Source of the DNA: Streptomyces fructofermentans
GTDB taxonomy: Bacteria > Actinomycetota > Actinomycetes > Streptomycetales > Streptomycetaceae
Direction of reading: 5' to 3'
Assembly: GCF_014651055.1 (NCBI RefSeq)
Contig: NZ_BMWD01000039.1
Coordinates: forward strand, 1 to 54,326
DNA length: 54,326 nt
In this document: positions 9,001 to 15,048 of the stretch, piece by piece
Position numbering within the stretch: the stretch's first letter is position 1
Layout of the letters: every line of letters starts with the position of its first letter
Notes under the pieces: model-generated
Seen by the model: the letters and a program-made list of their open reading frames with translations, nothing else
Database searches by the model: none
What the model was told of the DNA's origin: nothing
Program-made: the position numbers and the translations under genes

Positions 9001-10400
9001 TTCACCCCACCCCGACCGGCGGCCCGCCACCGCACGGCCTGCCGCCCCGCGACCCGACGGCAAACCCCCCACCCCGCCCCACCACCGGCACCGGCGCGAC
9101 CACGGGCGCGGGCGTTGGCCCGGCCACGGCCACGGCCACGGCCACGGGCGCGGGCACGGGCAAGGCGGTCGCCACCGCCGTTGCCTCCGCCTCCGCCACC
9201 GCTTCCGCCTCGACCTCGGCCGCCGCGTCCGCGTCTGCGTCTGCTTCTGTGTCCGTCGTCGCGGCCGGTGCGATGTCCGCGCCGCTGGTCGGCGCGGGGA
9301 CCGGCATGGCGGGGGCGGGCCGGGCGAGGCTGCGGCTGTCCCGCGCCGACACAGCCCGCCTCGCACGGTGGGCGGGCACCTGGGGCATCGCCGAGAGCAG
9401 CGTCCTGCACGCGGTGTGGGCCGTGCTGATCCACTGGGCGTCCGGGGCCACCGCGGCGGCACCGGTGCGGTTCGCGGTGGCCGTGCCGGGGCGCGGCATC
9501 CTCTTCGACGGCGCGGCCCGGATGCCGGGCCCGCTGCGCAATCCGCTGCCGATGTCCCTCGACGTCGACCCGGCGGACACCGTGCCGTCCCTGCTGCGGC
9601 ACCTGCGCGACCGCGCCCTGGACATGGCCGCCTGCGAATGGGCGCCCGCCCCCTGGACCCGCGGCCCGCGCGGCGGCGTGGACGCGGGCACCGTCGTCGT
9701 CTTCGAGGACCCGCCGCACCCGCTGGCGGGCCTGGAGGGCGAACTGGCCGCCCACCGCATCCACGCCGAGTTCCCCGACGTCCTGCCGGCCCGCTCGGTG
9801 TTCCCGCTGGCCCTGCTCGCCCACCACGACAGCACGGGCGGCCTGCTGCTGACCGCGGTGCACGACCGGGCCCTGCTCGACGAGGACACCGCCGCCGCAC
9901 TCCTCGCGCACGGCGTCCGCCTGCTGCGCGAACTGCCCGCGACAGCGGGGGAGTCCACCACCGTCGCCCAGGTGCTGGACCTGCTGCCCGCCACCCCCGC
10001 ACCGGCCATGACCCGGGCACTGGGAGCCGGCCGGCGCAGCGGCCTGCTCACCCTGCGCGGCGCCCGCCGGGACGGGGCGGGCACGATCTGCCTGATCCCG
10101 CCGCCGGACGCGCCCGCGTCCTGCTACGACCACGTGGCCCACCTCTACCCGGGCCCCCAGCAACTCCTGGTCCTGGCCCCCGGCCCGGCGCGGCCCGCCC
10201 TCGCCGGACTGGGCCCCGGCCGGCTGCTCCTGGGCGGCTTCTCCGGGGCCGGCGCACCGGCCTGCGACCTGGCCCGGCACATCGCCGCGGACGGCGGCCG
10301 CCCGCCCCGGGTCGTCCTCGCCGGCGCCGGCACCGACCCGCTCCGGCGGGCCCGCGAACTGGCCCGGGCCCTGCACACCGCCAGCGGACCGGCCACCTGA
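6084..10400 (+). CDS. NRPS-like protein: degenerate epimerisation and condensation domains
   Basis: A 1438-residue protein with no adenylation or carrier domain. The first half resembles an NRPS epimerisation domain: SWRILLDDL follows a broken active-site motif in which HHxxxDG is H307-E-A-A-A-D312-A, and VGRLTDPYPV mimics the usual VGWFTxxYPV. The second half (about residues 780-1330) resembles a condensation domain, but its motif is Y-H897-R898-A-L-L-D902, so the second His is Arg. The last ~100 residues look like a truncated thioesterase with GFSGAG in place of GxSxG. Long Ala/Pro/Thr/Ser/Gly-rich linkers (about 205-260, 385-550, 965-1065) contain microsatellite-like DNA. The ATG at 6084 has GGAGG at 6073-6077. 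All catalytic motifs are impaired, so a binding or structural role, or a decaying gene, is possible. The function is not known. Confidence 0.8.
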   Translation: MGESTHGPDRHAGVPPAADRTGGRTTARTAARTEGRSGGRVPSPDPASVRPFPDAPGFVVVDPGAPPYEAPWDLELRGPLDAAALEHLLDALGDPGPDERDRNAWRHRLLRHGPDHHTLRLSAPQGAFDALVPGRIADRLTEPAPVADRPWTPAQYAALAREPGYGAVLIAAGAQLEPAVLRAAWHTVAAAHPQLRPHPAPPTPPADAPAAATPSSEGRAHDPNREDGHDKREGGEGGEGGEGSVGGVGCLDPVVEGEFTGEDGFAAILERTGRTLDPRSGARARLLLARDRRPGGPRADRLVLLVHEAAADAASWRILLDDLNSALGAATAGRRPRPRRSQPDPLPGWVAELRQLAGDFTEAQHWRRVAERRRHAADPRRNARPAPGGPPDAHPCAQAPTGAAWCVLPDTAGPDRDPHPDRTPDPPTTGPATDRAPDPPATGRAAHPATGTTAAPPAGAGVGPPAGPGGGAATGPPAGPVAAPGIASGTRPAAIADATASAATAGIAAAGPDARSDTAPGTGTAPGTGTAPGFGTAPGSGSGTVRHSGFVLDRDLTGRITHTLARRLALTTGQVLTGVFALAMARWQRCDEAGFDVRGDPRAGHRALHGLVGRLTDPYPVQLALAVNRPDALGRLTALAGALAAAPGRAAGGAGFGACREWSCDASLRRALRELPPARVCLSLDDADGPLPGGARPVPGHPPGRPAHPLLVRAHVVDGRLHIGLERVEDRPGGVTGTDAAALARHLQDLLGELAATPVTPLPPVFRATPQQAALHTGGDARPGTGRHVEQLLWLWHGPLDTRRFAASWQAVFDRESVLRTAFTGDGEPLLTVHEDITPEITRRVVHHGDRVPFLEYDRLRGFDLCRPAALRLTLLETARGPWAGPPVPTRIVLTYHRALLDTWSAHLLLRTFYRAYLAGGTLPGGERRPDLRDYTAWVAAQDPATAVGPWTVHPPPDDRLDPRPTPLPGRAVHPTPTGGPPPHGLPPRDPTANPPPRPTTGTGATTGAGVGPATATATATGAGTGKAVATAVASASATASASTSAAASASASASVSVVAAGAMSAPLVGAGTGMAGAGRARLRLSRADTARLARWAGTWGIAESSVLHAVWAVLIHWASGATAAAPVRFAVAVPGRGILFDGAARMPGPLRNPLPMSLDVDPADTVPSLLRHLRDRALDMAACEWAPAPWTRGPRGGVDAGTVVVFEDPPHPLAGLEGELAAHRIHAEFPDVLPARSVFPLALLAHHDSTGGLLLTAVHDRALLDEDTAAALLAHGVRLLRELPATAGESTTVAQVLDLLPATPAPAMTRALGAGRRSGLLTLRGARRDGAGTICLIPPPDAPASCYDHVAHLYPGPQQLLVLAPGPARPALAGLGPGRLLLGGFSGAGAPACDLARHIAADGGRPPRVVLAGAGTDPLRRARELARALHTASGPAT

Positions 10401-10758
10401 ACCCGCCCCGCACACCCGGCCGTTCGGGCACCCCTCACCACAGCCCCCACCACGGCCCCCCACCCAGGCCCTCCCCATCACGGCCTCCATCACGGCCTCC
10501 ATCACGGCCGCGCGCCCGGCCGGGGGCACGCACCCGCACCCGTACCCGCACCCGCTCCCGTACCCGTACGCGGCCGACCGGCCGGCCGCGTACGGCCCGT
10601 ACGGCTCGTACGGGTCGGGCACGGTCATCCTCCACCGGCCCGCGAGTGGACCTTGGCAACCTGTGCGGGACAGCAGAAGCCGGCCGAGCACAACCGAAGC
10701 CCGCCGGAGACGGTCGAGGCCGGCCGGGACAGCCGGCACAGGGCAGAAGGAGTTGGCC
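10401..10758. other. Intergenic region with short tandem repeats
   Basis: No gene. Three tandem copies of CATCACGGCCTC (about 10475-10510) are followed by an ACCCGCACCCGTACCC-type hexamer tract and by alternating GTACGG/CGTACG units to 10615. The ribosome binding site of the following small gene is at its right end. Confidence 0.5.
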
Positions 10759-11091
10759 ATGCAACGGTCCCCGCACGGCGGCGGACAGCCGCTGATGGAC
10801 CGCTTCCTGCGCTCGCTGTGGCACTCCCTGGTGGCGTTCGGGTCCGTGTACTGCGGCCCGGTCGTCCACCAGGAGCTGATGGCGTCCGCGCGGGCCGGGC
10901 ACACCGGCCCGCCCTTCGCCCGCCCCGCCCGCAGCGCGACGCGTCCGGCCTCGCTCCGGGGAGCGGGTCCGGTGTCCGGCCACCCCGAGCGGCTGTGCGA
11001 GGACCTGCCGTTGTCCGAGACGGAACGGCTGCTCGCCCGGGACCTGTGGCCCGCCTGCGACTGCGGCCGCGAGGCCCCCGGCACGGGCTGA
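10759..11091 (+). CDS. Small DUF6059-like protein
   Basis: A 110-residue protein of unknown function. FLRSLWHSLVAFGSVYCGP near the N-terminus is a hydrophobic, possibly amphipathic helix, and HPERLCEDLPLSETERLL is near the C-terminus. That pair of motifs is what I associate with the short DUF6059 proteins found beside SARP-containing gene clusters in Streptomyces (assignment from memory, moderate). A Pro/Arg-rich segment separates them. The start is ATG at 10759 with AGAAGGAG 6 nt upstream. It follows the NRPS-like gene in the same direction and faces the nitroreductase gene tail to tail. No catalytic motif is visible. Confidence 0.7.
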   Translation: MQRSPHGGGQPLMDRFLRSLWHSLVAFGSVYCGPVVHQELMASARAGHTGPPFARPARSATRPASLRGAGPVSGHPERLCEDLPLSETERLLARDLWPACDCGREAPGTG

Positions 11092-11222
11092 CCCGCCGAG
11101 AGCCCAGAGCCCTCCCGGCATCCACCGCCGGGAACAGCCCGCCGGCCCCCGCCCGCCCGTCCGCCGGTGGCGTCGCCGGCCGCGCGGCTGCCGGGCCGCG
11201 CGCCGCCGTTCGCGCCACTGCT

Positions 11223-11810
11223 TCAGACGGTGGTGACGACCTCGTCGACGTCCAGGCGGGGCGAGCGCGGGCGCGGACTCCCGGCGGGCAGGCCGATGTT
11301 GACCACCATCAGCGGGGTGTGGTCGTCGTCCAGGAACTCCTTCTGCACGCCCACGGAGTCGAAGCCCGACATCGGGCCCGCGGCCAGCCCGGCGGCACGG
11401 ATGCCCACGATGAAGTACGCGGCCTGCAGGGCGCCGTTGACCAGGGCGGAGTGCTCGCGGACCGGGCGCAGCGTGTCGTACATGGCCTTGGCCTGCGGGA
11501 AGTGCGGCAGCAGCCGGGGCAGTTCCTCGTGGAACTCGATGTCTGCCGCCAGGATCGCCACCAGCGGGGCCGCCGCGGTCTTGGCGCGGTTGCCCTCGGA
11601 CATGTGCCGCACCAGGCGTTCGCGGGCCCCGGGGGAGCGGACCAGGGTGATGCGCAGCGGGGTCTGGTTGTAGGCGGTGGGACCGTACTTGACCAGGTCG
11701 TAGACGGCCCGGATCTGCTCGTCGGTGACCGGCTCGTCGGTGAAGGCGTTGGCGGTGCGGGCCTCGCGGAACAGGAGGTCCTGGGCGGCGGCGTCGAGGA
11801 CAAGCGACAT
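11223..11810 (-). CDS. Nitroreductase-family protein (RutE/HadB-like)
   Basis: A 195-residue FMN-dependent oxidoreductase of the small nitroreductase fold, closest in outline to the RutE/HadB subfamily (malonic-semialdehyde-reductase type). Family features are KYGPTAYNQTPLRI at about residues 41-54 (FMN-phosphate-binding region), PLVAILAADIEFHEEL, and the GIRAAGLAAGPMSGFD segment. The ATG is the complement of 11808-11810, with GAAGG upstream. It is the last gene of the - strand group, 364 nt downstream of the prenyl synthase gene, so it may be read from that operon or on its own. In a cluster that seems to make nitrite and diazotised intermediates, a reductase acting on a quinone, nitro, nitroso or diazo group is attractive, but nothing in the sequence proves the substrate. 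Confidence 0.85.
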   Translation of the reverse strand: MSLVLDAAAQDLLFREARTANAFTDEPVTDEQIRAVYDLVKYGPTAYNQTPLRITLVRSPGARERLVRHMSEGNRAKTAAAPLVAILAADIEFHEELPRLLPHFPQAKAMYDTLRPVREHSALVNGALQAAYFIVGIRAAGLAAGPMSGFDSVGVQKEFLDDDHTPLMVVNIGLPAGSPRPRSPRLDVDEVVTTV

Positions 11811-12174
11811 GGAGGCAACCTTCGTCGGTGGAAACGGCCCGGCCGAACCGACCGGGCCGGCCGAACACGCAGAACGGGTCGTACAGACGGGCAGAGCAAG
11901 GGCGGGGGCCGGTCGTGTCGTGTCGGGCGCAGTCGTGCGGCACGCCCCGGGCCGTGCCGTACGCAAGGCCACCGGGCCCCAAGCCCGCAGCCGGACCCGG
12001 GGGCTTGGGGTGTGGGGCCGCGAGCGGACCGGACGCCGGCACGGAACGGCCGCCCGGCCCGGGCACGCGCCCCGCCCCGCGGCGGCATGCGGCTTCGGGG
12101 CAGGCGTGTGCGGGCCGCGCCCCGGCGTCCGCGCGCCCCGGCGTCCGGGGCGTGCCGGGGGCCTGGGGAGGGTG
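11811..12174. other. Intergenic region between nitroreductase and prenyl synthase genes
   Basis: 364 bp of GC-rich DNA with GCGCCCCGGCGTCCG-type near repeats. No gene, no clear hairpin and no clear promoter were seen. Confidence 0.4.
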
Positions 12175-13245
12175 TCAGGCGCTGCGGTAGGCGACCCGCA
12201 GCGCCATGTCGGTCAGCTCGTTGCGCCAGGCCGGGCTCAGGGGAGCGTCGGCGATGGCCTTGCGGCCCTGTTCGACGAGGTCGGCGATGTGGGCCTCGAC
12301 GTCGGCGGGGACCTTGGTGTCCAGCAGCCGCCGGCGGACCTCGGCGGGGGTGTGGTGCGGTTCGGTGATCAGGCCGCGGATGTGTTCGTCGCGCTGCATC
12401 GCCCAGCCCAGCAGGAGGGTCATCTTGTGCTGGGTGAAGTCGAGTCCGGCGGGTTTGCCGGTGTCCGCGGAGTCGCCGAAGGCGTCCAGCAGGTCGTCCC
12501 GGAGCTGGAACGCCTCGCCGACGGCCTCCCCGTACTGGCGGAAGACGGGGGCGAGTTCGGAGCGGCCCGCCACGGCCGCGCCCACGACCAGCGGCCGGTG
12601 GATGGTGTAGTGGCCGGACTTGACCAGGGCGATCAGACGGGAGAGCCGGGGGTCGACCGAGAACTCGGCCGCCGCGGCGACGTCCATGTACTGGCCGATC
12701 ATCAGTTCCGAACGCAGTGTGTTCCACACCGGTACCGCCGTCGACGGGGCCCGGGACATCAACTGGTCCGCGTAGACCAGCGCCAGGTCGCCGACGAGGA
12801 CGGCCACGCTCTCGCCGAACCGGCGCGACTCGCCCTGCCAGCCGTGGCGTCGGTGCAGCGCGGAGTGCTTGGCGTGCACGGTGGGCATGCCGCGGCGCCG
12901 GCTGGAGGCGTCGAAGACGTCGTCGTGGACGAGGGCGGAGACGTGCAGCATCTCCAGGGCCGCGGCGGCCGCCACGATGCCGGGGTCGTCCCGCTCGCCG
13001 CCGGCGGCGAGGTGGCCGGCGAGGCAGAACGCGGGCCGGATGCGCTTGCCGCCCGAGGCGACCAGGTCGGCCAGCGCGTCGACGGCGACCACGGCCCGCT
13101 CGTCCACCCCGGCCCACACGTCGCGTTCGGCCGACAGGAAGGCGCGCAGTTCGTCCTCCACCCGCCGCAGCAGTTCCTCGACGGTGCGGCGCGCGGCGGC
13201 CGGCTCCCGGCCCGTGCCCGAGCGGGAGGTCACTTGCGTAGTCAC
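12175..13245 (-). CDS. Long-type polyprenyl diphosphate synthase (GPP/FPP/GGPP class)
   Basis: A 356-residue trans-isoprenyl diphosphate synthase that condenses IPP with an allylic diphosphate in the cytoplasm. Both Asp-rich motifs are intact: first DDVFD at residues 108-112 (LVHDDVFDASSRRRG) and second DDLLD at 250-254 (LRDDLLDAFGD); GGKRIRP at 65-71 binds IPP. The residues at -4 and -5 before the first motif are Ala and Ser, not aromatic, so product length is not fixed by the usual bulky-residue rule; GPP, FPP or GGPP are all possible. The start is GTG at 13245 with AAGGAG (complement of 13252-13257). It lies downstream of the CreD-like gene across a 350-bp gap with a 46-bp palindrome, so it may be transcribed separately. 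It probably supplies the prenyl donor for the NphB-type transferase. Confidence 0.95.
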   Translation of the reverse strand: MTTQVTSRSGTGREPAAARRTVEELLRRVEDELRAFLSAERDVWAGVDERAVVAVDALADLVASGGKRIRPAFCLAGHLAAGGERDDPGIVAAAAALEMLHVSALVHDDVFDASSRRRGMPTVHAKHSALHRRHGWQGESRRFGESVAVLVGDLALVYADQLMSRAPSTAVPVWNTLRSELMIGQYMDVAAAAEFSVDPRLSRLIALVKSGHYTIHRPLVVGAAVAGRSELAPVFRQYGEAVGEAFQLRDDLLDAFGDSADTGKPAGLDFTQHKMTLLLGWAMQRDEHIRGLITEPHHTPAEVRRRLLDTKVPADVEAHIADLVEQGRKAIADAPLSPAWRNELTDMALRVAYRSA

Positions 13246-13289
13246 GCGGGTCTCCTTGGATAGAAAGCGGGTGAGCACTGGTGCCGGAC

Positions 13290-13335
13290 ACGCCACCGCG
13301 ACGCCGTCCGGTACCGGACGGCGTCGCGGTGGCGT
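13290..13335. terminator. 46-bp perfect palindrome, possible terminator
   Basis: The 23-nt halves 13290-13312 and 13313-13335 are exact reverse complements (centre CCGGTACCGG) with no spacer. It lies 45 bp upstream of the prenyl synthase start and about 260 bp downstream of the CreD-like stop, on the path of leftward transcription. It may end the CreE-CreD transcript, act as an operator for the prenyl synthase gene, or both. Confidence 0.55.
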
Positions 13336-13423
13336 CGCGGACGGCGGACTGGGCGAACGGCCCCCCTGCCCGGGAACACCGAAGCCACCCCCGGGCCGCC
13401 GTGGCCGACCCCGGGAACCGGGA

Positions 13424-13526
13424 GGCCGGCAAACCCTGGGACGCCGGGGCAAACCCGGGGGGCCGGGGGCCGGGGGGCCGGCAAACCCCTGGGACGGCGG
13501 GGCAAAGCCGGGGGTCGGGTGGCCGG
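13424..13526. repeat. Imperfect direct repeat of about 45 bp, two copies
   Basis: Copies start at 13424 and 13476. Both run GGCCGGCAAACCC, TGGGACG, CGGGGCAAA and CCGGGGG in order, with small substitutions. They are in the non-coding gap between the CreD-like and prenyl synthase genes. Confidence 0.75.
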
Positions 13527-13596
13527 GGGAGGGCGGGGTGCGCGGGAACCCCGTACGGGGGTCGTAGGGGTCGTAGGTGTGAGGGGGTGGGGGAGT

Positions 13597-15048
13597 TCAC
13601 CGGGCGGGGCCGGTCCCGGGGGGCAGTGGCCGGCTCAGCGCGCGGTCGGTGAGCGGGCCGGCGGCGCCGGTGTAGGCGTGGGCGGCGAACAGGTTGCCGC
13701 CGCCGGGTCCGGTGTCGGCGAGGGCGGCCGACGCCCCGGCGTCCTGGCGCAGGATGTCGGCCAGCGGCTCGCCCGAGTGCGCGCTGCGGGCGGCCGCCTC
13801 GTTGAGGAGTTTGCGGGTACGGGTCTTGCCCAGGTGCGGTGCCAGCACGGCCGCGATCCGCTCGGAGACGATGCTCCCGCCGGTGAGCGCGGTGTTGGCG
13901 CGCATCCGCGCCGGGTCCACCGAGAGGCCCTCGACCAGTTCCGCCGTCTGGTGCGCCGCGCCCCCGGCCAGCCGCAGCAGGCCGCGCAGCGGCTCCCACT
14001 CGGCGTGCCAGGCGCCCGCCGACCGCTCGTCCTCGGTGAGCATGCAGCCCAGTACGGTCGCCGCGAGCTGCGGGGCCTGCAGGGCGGCGGAGCGGACGGC
14101 GGCCGCCAGGACGGGGTTGCGTTTGTGGGGCATCGCCGAGGACGCGCCCCGGCCGGCGGGCGCCGGCTCGTGGACCTCGCCGACCTCGGTGCGGGTCAGC
14201 GACAGCACATCCACGGCGATCTTGCCGAGCGCGCCGCACAGGAACGCCGCGGCCTGCGCCAGTTCCACCACGGGGGTGCGCAGCACGTGCCACGGCAGCA
14301 GCGGGGCGCACAGCCCCAGTTCGTCGGCGAACGCCGCGGTCAGGTCCCGCACGTAGGCGGCGGGTTCGGCGCCCGGGGCGTGTTCGAGGTAGCCGGCCAG
14401 TGTTCCGGCGGCGCCGCCGAGGGAGACGGGCAGGCCGTGCGCGCTCACCCGGTCGAGGGCGTCCACCGCGTCCAGGACGAGGTGGCGCCAGCCCGCCGCC
14501 TTGTAGCCGAAGGTCGTCGGCACCGCGTGCAGGGCCAGGGTGCGGCCGGCGACGAGGGTGTCGCGGTGGGCGGCGGCGAGTCGGGCCAGCGCCCGCTCGA
14601 CGCGTTCCAGGTCGCCGCGGACCAGGGTCAGGGCCCGGCGGGCCACCAGGACGCTCGCCGTGTCGAGGATGTCCTGGCTGGTCGATCCGCGGTGCACGCA
14701 GGCGGCCGCGTCCGCGTCCCGGGCGGCCACCAGCGCGGTGAACTCGGCGACCAGCGCCACCACCGGGTTGGCGGACTCCCGGGCCCGGCCGGCCAGCGCC
14801 ACCAGGTCCAGATTCTCCGCCCGGGCCGCGCAGGTGATCACGCGGGCGGCCGCCTCGGGCACCGTGCCGAGCCGGGCCTGGGCCCGGCTCAGGGCCGCCT
14901 CGGCGTCCAGCATCGCCTGCAGCCAGGCGTGGTCGGACACCGCGGCGGCGACCGGCGTGTGCGCCCAGACCGGCGCGAGCAGGCCGGCCTCCAGCAGCAC
15001 CGCGGGACCGGTGCCCGCACCGTCGGCGGGGGTGGGTTCAGTGGGCAT
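13597..15048 (-). CDS. creD: CreD-like nitrosuccinate lyase (fumarase/aspartase superfamily)
   Basis: A 483-residue member of the aspartase/fumarase/argininosuccinate lyase superfamily. The signature loop GASSAMPHKRNP is at 301-312 with the catalytic Ser, and HRGSTSQDILDTA is at 119-131. It resembles 3-carboxymuconate cycloisomerase-type members, the branch that holds CreD of cremeomycin biosynthesis. CreD splits nitrosuccinate into fumarate and nitrite (established for that family). The decisive context is the gene immediately upstream: a CreE-like monooxygenase whose stop overlaps this start by 11 bp, so the two are translationally coupled. The ATG is the complement of 15046-15048, with AAGGAC upstream. 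Alternatives (purine or muconate metabolism) are unlikely in this pairing. Downstream lie a repeat and a palindrome that may end transcription. Confidence 0.88.
   Translation of the reverse strand: MPTEPTPADGAGTGPAVLLEAGLLAPVWAHTPVAAAVSDHAWLQAMLDAEAALSRAQARLGTVPEAAARVITCAARAENLDLVALAGRARESANPVVALVAEFTALVAARDADAAACVHRGSTSQDILDTASVLVARRALTLVRGDLERVERALARLAAAHRDTLVAGRTLALHAVPTTFGYKAAGWRHLVLDAVDALDRVSAHGLPVSLGGAAGTLAGYLEHAPGAEPAAYVRDLTAAFADELGLCAPLLPWHVLRTPVVELAQAAAFLCGALGKIAVDVLSLTRTEVGEVHEPAPAGRGASSAMPHKRNPVLAAAVRSAALQAPQLAATVLGCMLTEDERSAGAWHAEWEPLRGLLRLAGGAAHQTAELVEGLSVDPARMRANTALTGGSIVSERIAAVLAPHLGKTRTRKLLNEAAARSAHSGEPLADILRQDAGASAALADTGPGGGNLFAAHAYTGAAGPLTDRALSRPLPPGTGPAR

Noticed and set aside
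6210..11084. Very long - strand open frame antiparallel to the NRPS-like gene
   Set aside because: It is a mirror of high third-position GC; the peptide is Arg/Gly/Gln-rich without domains, and the + strand frame has a ribosome binding site and recognisable folds.
13597..15048. Purine-pathway adenylosuccinate lyase or carboxymuconate cycloisomerase
   Set aside because: The superfamily signature alone would allow it, but the 11-bp overlap with a CreE-like oxygenase and the absence of catabolic or purine genes favour nitrosuccinate lyase.
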